NCBI GenBank assembly: GCA_950106755.1
Contig: CATNNA010000048.1
Location: forward strand, 1 to 64,000
From: Climacium dendroides
Taxonomy: Eukaryota > Streptophyta > Bryopsida > Hypnales > Climaciaceae
Length of the DNA: 64,000 bases
Direction: 5' to 3'
In this document: piece by piece, positions 9,617-21,749 of the stretch
Layout: every line of letters begins with the position of its first letter
Position numbering within the stretch: the first letter of the stretch is position 1
Program-made: the position numbers and the translations under genes
Notes under the pieces: model-generated
What the model was told of the DNA's origin: nothing
What the model saw: only the letters and a program-made list of their open reading frames with translations
Database searches by the model: none

Positions 9617-10075
9617 GACTGATTTTTTGCCCTCTTTCCAACGGCACCAATCTCGCCTTCAAATTCATTGTGGATCAAAAGATATGGGCGTTTGAAACCC
9701 ACAGTTGCTGCCGCCTACAACCACTTCGGCGACAAAAATCTGCATGAGTTCTTGCTCAATGTGAGCGAGTTTGGATTGCTTCTCAACTGATTTTGGCTCC
9801 TCTTTCCAATGAGACTAGTCTCATGCTCCAATTTGAAGTGGATTGGAAGTTAGGGCCGGTCTTGGCTTGAAGGTTGCCGGTTTGGGGTTTTGGGGCGACT
9901 TCAGCAATGCATATCTTTGCCCATTTTGGCCCGATTCCAGAAATTTCGAACTGGGTCTGGACCGATTTCTTCTCTTCTTTCCAGTGGTCTAAGTTTCAAG
10001 CTCGAATTCTCTACTTGTGAAAAGTTAGAGCTACTGGAGTCTTCAAGTCTTCATGTTTCGGCCTTTTCGGGGGGT
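9617..10075 (+). repeat. Diverged repeats of about 170 bp with a CTCTTTCCA core (copy A)
   Basis: Three diverged copies are anchored by ACTGATTTTTTGCCCTCTTT (9,618), ACTGATTTTGGCTCCTCTTT (9,786) and ACCGATTTCTTCTCTTCTTT (9,961), spaced 168 and 175 bp. A perfect 16-bp palindrome ATGAGACTAGTCTCAT lies at 9,809-9,824. A GTGTAA/TTACACC cluster precedes the block at 9,513-9,572. Confidence 0.7.
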
Positions 10076-10093
10076 TCAGGCTTCTTTTCTAAA

Positions 10094-10221
10094 CGGGTTA
10101 CACCCGTGTGACCCGAGTTACACCAGTGTGACCTAGGAGTACACTAGTGTAACCCGAGATTTATACTAGTGTAACCTGAGATTTCTTGAGTGTAATCCGG
10201 GGTTACACCCGTGTGACCCGG
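10094..10221. repeat. Palindromic TTACAC/GTGTAA cluster (copy A)
   Basis: Five to six facing motif pairs such as TTACACCCGTGTGACC, TTACACCAGTGTGACC and ACACTAGTGTAACC. Unlike the minisatellites, the TTACAC word and its complement face each other, with near-perfect dyads 10-14 bp long. Confidence 0.85.
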
Positions 10222-10516
10222 CCTCAAGGCGTACACGTATGGTCTGTCCATCGAGAGGTCGCTTGATCAAAATCGTACAAAGTCACGATACACTATGCAA
10301 CTTCTTCATGGAGAAAGCAATTCAGGTCTTTGGGAGATCTCTCCAACTGAAACACAAGAACCCGGGAGGGGTCAGGGTGAATATTGTCATTGTGGTGCCC
10401 TCATTCTCATGATCGCCCGACTGAATGGAATCCTTCAAACTTAGGCACTACCACCGGGAAATCTCCAGATAGGAAGAGGGTATACGGTATTGGGCAGTCA
10501 TCCTACGATCTCTGGA
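10222..10516. other. Spacer at unit right end, no gene seen
   Basis: Contains GAGATCTCTCC, GGGAAATCTCC and CGATCTCTGG words that loosely match the AGATCTCCC boxes of 4,700-5,260. No frame or RNA gene recognised. Confidence 0.4.
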
Positions 10517-10839
10517 TGAAAACAATAAAAAGGGGAGATTAGGAGGGGTTCAGGGCATCCAGAAAGCTCTCGACGTGACATTATTTGAGGGTGACTTGGG
10601 TGCAGTTTAGGGGTACAGAGTTAGTAGAAGGGGTTGAACAAGCACTATTTTGGGTTTTAGATTGGGAAATCTCTCGATACAAATTGGGGTAACTTTCCAA
10701 CGGTGTAAAGCATGCCTTCTAATTCCTCAAATGCTAAAAGTTTAGGGGGTTTAGGGCTCGCAGGGTTCACTGTAGCAAGCAACTTGGGGTTCACGGACCC
10801 ATTTATTTGGGATTTAGTAAAAGATAAAGAAGACGCAAG

Positions 10840-11233
10840 TGTTACACCGACATGATTACACCAGCATTACACCACAGCAGCATTACACTGGTGTTATACC
10901 ACCAGCGTTACACCAACAGGGTTACACTACAACAACGTTACACCACACGAGTGTTACACCACAACAGCATTACACTAGTGTTACATCAACGTTGCACGAC
11001 AGTAGCATTACACTAGTGTTACACCACCAACGTTACACCACACGAGTGTTACACCACAGCAACATTACATCACGCAAGTATTACAGCAGCGTTACACCAA
11101 CATTACACCTGGGTTATACCGACATTACACCCAGGTTACACCGGCGTTACACCGACGTTACGCTAGCATTTCATTGTGTTCCACCCGGATTACACCAATA
11201 TTATACCATCATTACACCCGCGGTACACTAGTG
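10840..11233 (+). repeat. TTACACC minisatellite array 1 (copy B)
   Basis: Same word order and spacings as 324-717. Confidence 0.9.
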
Positions 11234-12401
11234 TCGTACACGCAATTAGCCGTAAGTATCCTTACAACGACAAATGGTTGCAAGATGACACGAATTATCG
11301 TTCCAGGGAACTTCTAGTAAGATATCAATTGAATTAGAAGCATCCGGATTGGGACTACTCACTTAATCCCCCTACTTTCCTACTTTATTCCGGAAACTTA
11401 GTACATTCCGGATTCTGTTCCGGATCCGGATGCCTCCGGATCTTAGTTCCGTCTCTCTTCCGTCACTGGTTTTTGTTGCCTCTGTTTTACCCTCAGAGGG
11501 TCCGCCCTTGATCTAGAAAGGGGTGGGGACTCACCACTTGTACAATTATCTTCTCTATACTCTAAATCTACTAAACAACACACCCAAGACAACACCGCTG
11601 TAGGAGGAGGGAGGAGTATTCTTTCACAGTTTCCGGATTGGCCGATCCGGAATCAGGTCACACAAAGAAATTCTCACACCTCTCTTTACTACAACGACGG
11701 ATCCGAACTCATAGACCCAGAGGAATAGAGTCTCAAGGGGAAGACAATGTACCAAGGGGGAGGTTGGTAGACTTTCCGGAGTAGCGGGAGTTCCTTTCCT
11801 TTGGCGGTTGCTTATCTCCGCACAAAACCCTCTTGGTTCTGGACTCGCAGGGCCCTCCACCTTCTTACCCGGATTGCCGTTCCGGCAATTTAAAAGCACG
11901 TCACACTTACACTCCCTTACTAAGCCCGCATCCCTCCCACTCAGCTCCATACCAAGAGATCCGTAGCCCAAGATCCGGATTCCTCCTCTCCCTCCCTTCT
12001 CTTTCTCCAGTACAAGGTTACACACACATGCATACACTCAGCCAAAAGACCCTGTCTAAGCAAAAGTGCAGCTAGAGGTATCCTGGCTGACTTAGATTAA
12101 GAAAAGAAAATTGTAATATATACGTGAAAGCACTAAAACGGAATGGAGTAGGATGGAATGACAGACAACTAACTTGCCTGCCTTTAAAATACTAACACAA
12201 AAACCCAAAGTCAACTCCTAAAAGCCTGAAAAGGAAACCTGGAAATCTAGACAACCAATCACTGAAAACCCCGGGATATCCGGAAAGATTACTAACTACC
12301 GTCCGAGATTGCCGGATTTCTTGACTATCCGCCTAAGATTCCGGAAACCGGGTCCATGCTCGGAAATCCGATCCGGATTCTATACTTCTTCTCCTACGAA
12401 T

Positions 12402-14351
12402 CTAATGTTTTGGCTTCCGTCCTTTCCTCGAACGGCTCCCCGCTTGGCTGGTAGGCGTCCCCTTCGTATTCTTTGCTGGTGTGGTTTTTACTATGGCCCG
12501 AGTCTGGATATGGCGCGTTGCTGGAGACGGATTGCTGTCGTCTTCGGTTCCGAAAGTGGAGTGGGCACTCTCTTCCTCAAAATCTTCGATGACTTGAACT
12601 TCCTTCTCCTTCTCTGGCGTTGTATCCTCCAATGTTGCGGGTTCGCTTCTTTTTTCCGGCGTGGTCTCTTGCATGTGCACAAATCCTTTCGGATTAGTCC
12701 GAGCCGGATTGGTCATTCCATCGATCCGGTTGATGAGGTCTCCCCTGACTTGATGTCCCAGAACCTTGAATGATCCGGTCATCAAGTTCGGCATTGTTTG
12801 CGACTTGGGGACTTCCGGGGTTGAGAATTTCGGTGGTACCGGAACCGATTTCACGCTGGACTCAGGTTCCAGTTCCGAAGCTGGCCTCAAATTCAACTCT
12901 GTCATCCGCATTTTGCTGGCGGAAGGCTCGGTTGGTGTAAGTACCCCCCTCAATCCCTCCATCCGGGTTGCACGATCCGCCACTGGTTTCCTTGGGGTAC
13001 CTGAGACAAAAGGAAGTTCCGGAAAGGTGGAGAAATCCATTGCATGGTTTGGGTCGATGGCCGCCAATAGCTGCTGGATCTCCTTCAAAACTCGCTCTAT
13101 CCTTGCAGTGAAGTCTACGAGGATGGTTACTACCTTGGTTCCGGTAATGTGGCCTTCCGATATCATCTTCGAGTCAAACAAGGCAGCTTTTGTGATGATG
13201 TTGGCTTTGATGTTGATTGCTCCGGATAGATTCTTGACCAGAGCAAGAGCTTCTTTCTCTTTTTCTTTTGCAGCTGCCATTTCCCCTTCCGCCCAATTCA
13301 CTCGGGCCTGGAGTTGGTTCTGTTCCACCTCCAACTCCTAGATCCGCTCCTCCCTCTTCGTCAGATCTTCCAGCTTGGGCAATCGCTTGACAGCTTCCAC
13401 GATTTGATCTGGCTCCACCTTCAAAACTTCCGCGGTATCTATCACCAAATCCGCCAGACTATCGTGGAGTACCTTGGCTTCACGTATCCACTCGAGCCCC
13501 ACATTGAAAAATGCGGATTCCATTTCCACTTCAGGTCCTCTACTGGACTCCCCCCTCTCCATCGCTTGTGGCTTGGATCGTGACCCCGGATCGGTTGACT
13601 TCCTCTTTTTGGTCTTCAGATCGGTCAAACGTTCCTCGGGAAGTTCCTCCAGATCAGACTCGACCGGATCTTCCGCCTCCTCCCCGGAAAGTCCGTATGA
13701 CAGGATCGCCTTTCCGGTGTCATACTAGATTACTTCCGCTACACTCAAAAGTTCCTGTTGATGGTACAGATGAAACAAGTAGGTGCTAACTGGACTCACC
13801 TTTGCTCGGGTCACGTGATCTGCTAACTTAGCCACGATTCCGGCTATGACTCTACCCTAGTGCACCACCCGGTTCTCCATAGCTCCGAAAATAGTATTGG
13901 CCACCGTAATGGTAACCTGTGTTGGCTTTTCCGGATACAAGATCGGAATCAGAAACTCTAGGATCCGCCTATGTCTCTCGTCCTTGCATTCGCTGATAGC
14001 GAATCCGTCCTTAGGGTTTGCAGACCCAGTGAACTTTCCAGCTACAAAACGGTCCATCCTCAATGCTAACCTGTTCCCACTCTTCCGGAACTGATAGACG
14101 TCCGTCCAGATGTCCTCGGTCCACGCAATTGGCTGCCCTCTCAAAGTGAGCTCATACTGATTCGGAACACCGTGAAGTAGCTCTTGAATCATCTCTTCAC
14201 TCTTAAGGTTCCATGGTCGGTGTAGTAGACTGACACATCCTAACTTAGTTAAGTCCTCCTCTAACTGCTTGTGTAGTTCTGGGCTATCCGGAATGGCCAG
14301 AGAGATAACCCGGGCAGATACCGCTACCTTCCGTATTGGTCCGGATGCCAT
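12402..14351 (-). pseudogene. Broken repeat-associated protein gene (copy B)
   Basis: Same 650-codon frame as 1,886-3,835. TAG interruptions lie at 13,857-13,859, 13,725-13,727 and 13,338-13,340. The three translated segments are identical to copy A. Confidence 0.75.
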
Positions 14352-14783
14352 AAGATCTAAGTGAGAACGAGAGAAAAGTAATTCTACTTCAGTCGCTAAC
14401 TCACCACTCTTTCTCTCAACTACTCACACAAACAGTCTCAAGAACACAGAACAGGAAAGTGAAGAGGAAAACCCTAGAAAGACAGCTTAAATACTAAACC
14501 GTCTCTTTATGGGTTTAAGGACAACGGCTACATGTTTGTTGTATTAACGGTATCCTACTTTCGTAGCTACGAGACCTATACGGTAGGTTCTTGTGTTCCA
14601 GGTGAGTCCGAATTCCGGATCCGGATAAGTTCCGGTTACGGGTTGTGCCGAAACGCTTATTTCCTAATTCAAGCTATCTGGTCCAAAAATCACGCTCTAA
14701 CTATAAATTTTTTGATTTTTTTTCTATTCTTCGCACCTACTTCTTGTATTATTGATCCGTTTCCGAATTCCGGATTCCCACAA

Positions 14784-15126
14784 CTAGCATTTCATTGTAT
14801 TACACCTGAGTTACACCGGTATTACACCAGCATTACACCCGAGTTACATCGGCGTTACACCAGCATTACACTGACATTACACCCAGGTTACACTAGCATT
14901 TCATTGGGTTACATCTGGGTTACACCGACATTACACCTGGGTTATACCGGCATTACACCTGGGTTACACCGACATTACACCTGGGTTATACCGGCATTAC
15001 ACCTGGGTTACACCGGCATTACACCTGGGTTACACCGGCATTACACTTGGGTTACACCGACATTACACCTGGGTTACACCGGCATTACACCGAAGTCACA
15101 CCGGCATTACATCCAGGTCACACCGT
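14784..15126 (+). repeat. TTACACC minisatellite array 2 (copy B)
   Basis: The alternating 11-nt words and both CTAGCATTTCATTG words are preserved. Confidence 0.92.
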
Positions 15127-15772
15127 CGGTTTAGGCACAGGGGTTTAGGGACAGCCAACAACTCGGGGTTTAGGCCTCATTTCTTTAGGTTTTAGTAAAA
15201 CATGAAGGAAACACGGAGAAAAGAAGCACCAACATACCGCTAGTACACCTTCTTCAGGTTTAGAGCCTACACCGTGAGATCTCCCGAAAGAAACCAAAAA
15301 AAGGAAGCACCGACATACCGCTATACCTTCTTCGGGTTCAGAAACTACACCATGAGATCTCCTGAAAGAAACAAAAAAAAAAGATCAATAAGAAGCACAG
15401 TGATAGAGTTCACTGTTTGATCTCTCCAAAAGGAGTAGTTACAAGCACAGTCCCGTCATCTAGGGATCACTTGATTACAATGATCCTAACACAGTAACAA
15501 AGGTCATCGTAGGATCTCCCGAGAAAAAGGGTCACTAGGATATCTCCCAATCGTGTGATTTCACCTCATCTTTCCAATGGTGAAATCAGTGAAGATTAGG
15601 CGGTTTAGGTATTTGGGGTTTAGTGGCAGCTAACATTTTGGGGGGGTTGAGGCCTTAGTCTTTTGGGTTCTACCAAAACATGAAGGAAACACAAAGAAGG
15701 GATGCACCGACATACCGCTACACCTTCTTTGGGTAAGGGCCAATATCGTGAGATCTCCCGAAAGGGGTCTAT
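15127..15772. repeat. Diverged internal duplications with AGATCTCCCGAAAG boxes (copy B)
   Basis: Same arrangement as 4,611-5,256. Confidence 0.7.
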
Positions 15773-15968
15773 GATTTGCAAGGCAAGCTAAAGGGCAAAA
15801 ACTTCACGGCGTAGTGCACTGTCAACAGATAACTGGGTCTCCTTGCAACATAGCGATTGCTCACTCTGTTGTTTAGAGGCAGGGTTACATGGACGTCCAG
15901 ACGGACGTCCAGTGTCTACGTCCGGCGGTTCCCGAATGTCCGCCGACATAGGACGTTCTGACAGTCCA

Positions 15969-16177
15969 ACGGACGGGGCGAACGGGGAGGCAGACGGGAG
16001 GCGGACAGGAGGGCGGACGGGGAGCTGGACGGGAGGGTGGACAGGGAAGGCGGACGGGGAGCTGGATGGGAGGGCGGATGGGGAGGGCGGACGGGGAGCT
16101 GGACGGGAGGGCGAACGGGGAGCTGGACGGGAGGGCAGACGGGGAGGGCGGACGGGGAGGCGGACGGGGTAGACGGG
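15969..16177 (+). repeat. G-rich minisatellite (copy B)
   Basis: Same G-run order as 5,453-5,661; G-rich strand is plus. Confidence 0.9.
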
Positions 16178-17249
16178 TCGGTGAGGGGTTGTCCAATCGG
16201 GGCATCTGGTGGAAAATGGGGTAAACTTCCGTGTAGGGATGAAACCATGGGTTTTTTTCCAAATTTTGGAGAATTGCTAAAGTGGCAATATATGACAAAA
16301 TAATGTTACTAAATTTTTTAGTATTCATTTATATTTTGGATAGAATTATCTTTTCATCCACATATTTAGATGAGTTACATTTGATGTGCGCAATTTCATC
16401 CAATTTTTTTTCTTTCAAATTCGAGCAATTTGGCATTATCATCCAATTTTTCTTTAAATTTAACCTATAGATTTGGTGCAGTCCATTTTTTTTTAGGCAT
16501 TTGGGCCTTCAATTGGCCCAAGAAAACAATGGTTGATGGTTCAAACAAATTCAATCATCCAAATAACCATAGGATGTTGTAACCCCTATATGCCGAAGCC
16601 TTATTTTCAAATTTAAACTTCCTTTAATTTGCTCTAAATTGAACAAAGAGCCCACATTTTGGTAAGATGTATCAATTTTTTTGGAATTGTAACCATACAA
16701 ATTCAAACTAGACTTGTTAAAGATTGCATAGGAAAAGAAAGCACAAGAATATCACTTGTAGAGTGAAAGATTATAACATTTGACAATGATGCTATTAAAA
16801 TCACAAAAAAAAGTTGAAGCCTTTTTGGCAAGGCAAATCTAAAATGTTGGGGACCCAAAGAATATGAGGTTAATGGGCCAAACTTGCACTACCCCAATTA
16901 ATTTACAGCTTTGCAAAATTTACTCTATAATTCTTTAATATGAATTTCCAATATGAATTTTCCTCCAAGATCTACTGTATTTGAGGCTCATTTCCAAAAG
17001 CTCTTAACACAAAAGAAAAGTCAAGATTGCACAAGGTACCCTTGCATAATATCTCTTTCAGAAAAATCATTGTCCTTTAATTGCAAGATCGGACTTCTGG
17101 AGCCAAAAGTAGACTTCAAAAAGAATTTCCTAAAATTATTACCTCACTAAAATGATGAAAAATAGTTAGGTTTTACTGAACTTCTAAGTTTTGCAAACAC
17201 CATATTTAATATTTTGGTACCTCAAGCATTTAGGGGGTAATTACTATTT

Positions 17250-17298
17250 TTTAGGGTTTAGGGTTTAGGGTTTAGGGTTTAGGGTTTAGGGTTTAGGG
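17250..17298 (+). repeat. Telomere-type tract 1 (copy B)
   Basis: Seven perfect TTTAGGG; repeat number unchanged from copy A. Confidence 0.97.
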
Positions 17299-17589
17299 TT
17301 ACAAGGGTGTTCCCAAAAAAATGGCATGTTTTTCTTGGGCTAGGATTTGGGCTACCCCCCCATTATCAATTCTTGCGCTTCCAATGGAGAAATAAAAAGC
17401 CCTAATAGTTTCACCGTTTGTGAGATATAGCAACTTTGACTTTTCGAGGGTGAGTTGACTTTGCTTAGTTTAGGGTATTTTTGAGTTTTGAGTTGACCTA
17501 CCCCCTTATTTAACGGTATTGTGAATGCAATGGTGGTGTTGGATGTTTGAAAAAAGTTTAAGGGTTAGGAGTTATAAGCGTTTCAAAAG

Positions 17590-17691
17590 TTTAGGGTTTA
17601 GGGTTTAGGGTTAGGGTTTAGGGTTTAGGGTTTAGGGTTTGGGTTTAGGGTTTAGGGTTAGGGTTTAGGGTTTAGGGTTTAGGGTTTAGGG
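17590..17691 (+). repeat. Telomere-type tract 2 (copy B)
   Basis: TTTAGGG tract with the same TTAGGG and TTTGGG variant order as 7,074-7,175. Confidence 0.97.
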
Positions 17692-18076
17692 TTACAAGAG
17701 TGTCCCTAGGGGTATGGCCATTTTTTGGGTTTTTTTTTTTGCACCAACCCCTCCATTAGCAACCCTTGTGAATTCAAAAATGCAAAAAGGAACCCTAATT
17801 TTTTCTCCATTTGTGAGATATAGCAACTTTGACTTTAGGGTCGACAAGTTTGACTTTTCTCTTGCACACACAATTTGAAGAATTTTTTGAAGAGAATTAT
17901 ATTTTCGGGTTGGGCTTCATAAGAGCTACCCAAAAATATCTTTTACTTCTAAAAATAGTAACTTTGATTTTTAGGTTCCTTAAGGAATAGGGTGCATATA
18001 AGAGCTTCATGAAAGGCATTTTATTTCATTTTTGATTTGATGAATGGATAGGGTTTTATGTAGGGGTGACAACATG

Positions 18077-19442
18077 ACGTGGCACTTTTTGATTGGACGC
18101 TCCATGTACAAGTTATGGACGGATGAAGTTTAAAAATCCAAACTTCATCCGTCATTTGCCGCTACATTTGATGTTCGATTGGGGGGTGCAAGGTATTTTT
18201 GGAAATTGCTCAAGGGCATCTACAAGGTGAAGCTTTTATCTCAATCCAAAAATAGAAAGTTACGAGGGTCAAAACGAGAGGGGGTTCAAATGCACTTTTG
18301 CATGGAGAAGGGCAATTAAAATCCAAGGGCATCGTCACGTAGGTCTTGTCGAGGGGATACCAGAATGACGTGGCACTCTTCGATTGGACGCTCCATGTAC
18401 AAGTTATGGATGGATGAAGTTTAAAAATTCAAACTTCATCCATCATTTAGCACTACGTTTGGCGTCCAATTGGGGAGTGCAAGGTATTTTTGGAAAGTGC
18501 TCAAGGGCATCTACAAGGTGAAGCTTTTACCTCAATCCAAAAATAGAAAGTTACGGGGGTCAAAACGAGAGGGGGTTCAAATGCACTTTTGCATGGAGAA
18601 GGGCGATTGAAATCCAAGGGCATCGTCACGTAGGTCTTGTCGAGGGGATTCCAGAATGATGTGGCACTTTTTGATTGGACGCTCCATGTACAAGTTATGG
18701 ATGGATGAAGTTTGGAAATCCAAACTTCATCCATCATCTGCCGCTACATTTGATGTCCGATTGGGAGGTGCAAGGTATTTTTGGAAGTTGCTCAAGGGCA
18801 TCTACAAGGTGAAGCTTTTATCTCAATCCAAAAATAGAAAGTTACAAGGGTCAAAACGAGAGGGGGTTCAAATGCACTTTTGCATAGAAAAGGGCGATTA
18901 AAATCCAAGGGCATGGCCACGTAGGTCTTGTCGAGGGGATTCTAGAATGACGTGGCACTCTTCGATTGGACGCTCCATGTACAAGTTATGGACGGATGAA
19001 GTTTAAAAATCCAAATTTCATCCTTCATTTGGCACTACATTTGGTGTCCGATTGGGGGGTGCAAGGTATTTTTGGAAAGTGCTCAAGGGCATCTACAAGG
19101 TGAAGCTTTTACCTCAATCCAAAAATAGAAAGTTACGGGGGTCAAAACGAGAGGGGGTTCAAATGCACTTTTGCATGGAGAAGGGCGATTGAAATCCAAG
19201 GGCATCGTCACGTAGGTCTTGTCGAGGGGATTCCAGAATGACGTGGCACTCTTTGATTGCATGCTCCATGCACAAGTTATGGATGGATGAAGTTATGAAA
19301 TCCAAACTTCATCCATCATTTGCCACTACATTTGGCGTTTGATTGGAGAGCGTTAGGTATTTTCGGAAAGTGCTCGAGGGCATTTACAAGGTGGTGCATT
19401 AATTTGATGCTAAAAATTATAATTTTGTGAGGTCAAAACAAG
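18077..19442 (+). repeat. 291-bp subrepeat array (copy B)
   Basis: Subrepeats start at 18,077, 18,368, 18,659, 18,950 and 19,241. Confidence 0.95.
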
Positions 19443-19457
19443 TGTATTACGAATGTG

Positions 19458-19996
19458 TTGTAGTTTAAAGGACCAAGTTAGATAATATTACAAATTTATA
19501 CGTAAATGTTTGCAATCAAGTCCCAACATAAGACCCATATTCTTTAGGTTTATGGAATTCATGACACTATTATTGAACTCAAAGTTTTTTTTGAAATTAT
19601 AAATGACTATATTTTAAGTGGGTTGTAGTTTGAAGAACCAAAATAAGAATATGTTACAAATTTGTACGTAAGGGTTTAAAAATAAGTGTACTCATAAGTT
19701 CCAAATTCATTAGACTTGTGGAATTCATGAGAATAATTTTGAAATTCATGTTATATTTAAGATTTTTAAATGAATGTAAGTTAAGAAGGTTGTAATTTAG
19801 TGAACCAAATAAGAAAATATCACAAATTTCTACTTATGTGTATAGAATGAAGTGTTCCCACAAGTTATTAATTTTCTAATTTTGAGGAATTCATGAGAAT
19901 AATTTTGAAATTCATGTTATTTTTTAATTTATAAATGAATGTATGTTAGGTGGGCTGTAATTGAGTGAACCAAATAATCAAATATCACAAATTTCT
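19458..19996 (+). repeat. AT-rich repeats of about 165 bp (copy B)
   Basis: Same 3.2 diverged copies as 8,942-9,480. Confidence 0.85.
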
Positions 19997-20132
19997 ATAG
20001 TAAGCAGGTGCCAATATGCGGCGGATATGGTGTAAATCGTTACACCGTTTTACACCATTTCTGACAGGGTGTATCGCCCCCGTGTAAATTTGGGTGAAGT
20101 TGAAGATATCCGCGGGATTATTGCACCATCTT

Positions 20133-20591
20133 GACTGATTTTTTGCCCTCTTTCCAACGGCACCAATCTCGCCTTCAAATTCATTGTGGATCAAAAGATA
20201 TGGGCGTTTGAAACCCACAGTTGCTGCCGCCTACAACCACTTCGGCGACAAAAATCTGCATGAGTTCTTGCTCAATGTGAGCGAGTTTGGATTGCTTCTC
20301 AACTGATTTTGGCTCCTCTTTCCAATGAGACTAGTCTCATGCTCCAATTTGAAGTGGATTGGAAGTTAGGGCCGGTCTTGGCTTGAAGGTTGCCGGTTTG
20401 GGGTTTTGGGGCGACTTCAGCAATGCATATCTTTGCCCATTTTGGCCCGATTCCAGAAATTTCGAACTGGGTCTGGACCGATTTCTTCTCTTCTTTCCAG
20501 TGGTCTAAGTTTCAAGCTCGAATTCTCTACTTGTGAAAAGTTAGAGCTACTGGAGTCTTCAAGTCTTCATGTTTCGGCCTTTTCGGGGGGT
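20133..20591 (+). repeat. Diverged repeats of about 170 bp (copy B)
   Basis: Same three CTCTTTCC-core copies; 16-bp palindrome at 20,325-20,340. Confidence 0.7.
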
Positions 20592-20609
20592 TCAGGCTTC
20601 TTTTCTAAA

Positions 20610-20737
20610 CGGGTTACACCCGTGTGACCCGAGTTACACCAGTGTGACCTAGGAGTACACTAGTGTAACCCGAGATTTATACTAGTGTAACCTGAGATTT
20701 CTTGAGTGTAATCCGGGGTTACACCCGTGTGACCCGG
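20610..20737. repeat. Palindromic TTACAC/GTGTAA cluster (copy B)
   Basis: Same facing motif pairs as 10,094-10,221. Confidence 0.85.
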
Positions 20738-21355
20738 CCTCAAGGCGTACACGTATGGTCTGTCCATCGAGAGGTCGCTTGATCAAAATCGTACAAAGTC
20801 ACGATACACTATGCAACTTCTTCATGGAGAAAGCAATTCAGGTCTTTGGGAGATCTCTCCAACTGAAACACAAGAACCCGGGAGGGGTCAGGGTGAATAT
20901 TGTCATTGTGGTGCCCTCATTCTCATGATCGCCCGACTGAATGGAATCCTTCAAACTTAGGCACTACCACCGGGAAATCTCCAGATAGGAAGAGGGTATA
21001 CGGTATTGGGCAGTCATCCTACGATCTCTGGATGAAAACAATAAAAAGGGGAGATTAGGAGGGGTTCAGGGCATCCAGAAAGCTCTCGACGTGACATTAT
21101 TTGAGGGTGACTTGGGTGCAGTTTAGGGGTACAGAGTTAGTAGAAGGGGTTGAACAAGCACTATTTTGGGTTTTAGATTGGGAAATCTCTCGATACAAAT
21201 TGGGGTAACTTTCCAACGGTGTAAAGCATGCCTTCTAATTCCTCAAATGCTAAAAGTTTAGGGGGTTTAGGGCTCGCAGGGTTCACTGTAGCAAGCAACT
21301 TGGGGTTCACGGACCCATTTATTTGGGATTTAGTAAAAGATAAAGAAGACGCAAG

Positions 21356-21749
21356 TGTTACACCGACATGATTACACCAGCATTACACCACAGCAGCATT
21401 ACACTGGTGTTATACCACCAGCGTTACACCAACAGGGTTACACTACAACAACGTTACACCACACGAGTGTTACACCACAACAGCATTACACTAGTGTTAC
21501 ATCAACGTTGCACGACAGTAGCATTACACTAGTGTTACACCACCAACGTTACACCACACGAGTGTTACACCACAGCAACATTACATCACGCAAGTATTAC
21601 AGCAGCGTTACACCAACATTACACCTGGGTTATACCGACATTACACCCAGGTTACACCGGCGTTACACCGACGTTACGCTAGCATTTCATTGTGTTCCAC
21701 CCGGATTACACCAATATTATACCATCATTACACCCGCGGTACACTAGTG
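21356..21749 (+). repeat. TTACACC minisatellite array 1 (copy C)
   Basis: Same word order and spacings as 324-717. Confidence 0.9.

Larger units (their letters stand above)
1..10516 (+). repeat. Macrosatellite unit copy A (full, unit positions 1-10516)
   Basis: The sequence beginning TGAAAACAATAAAAAGGGGA at 1 recurs at 10,517, 21,033, 51,761 and 62,277, always after exactly 10,516 bp. It recurs reversed with the same period in the centre of the window. Unit coordinate 1 is arbitrary, being the window edge. The copy holds one broken gene and at least nine internal repeat families, each listed separately. I see no intact gene, rRNA or tRNA. Confidence 0.98.
10517..21032 (+). repeat. Macrosatellite unit copy B (full)
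   Basis: Head-to-tail continuation of copy A. All open frames and repeat tracts reappear at an offset of +10,516. I noticed no difference from copy A. Confidence 0.98.

Noticed and set aside
1..10516. An rDNA intergenic spacer or rDNA unit
   Set aside because: The unit length would suit one, but no 18S, 5.8S, 25S or 5S sequence is recognisable.
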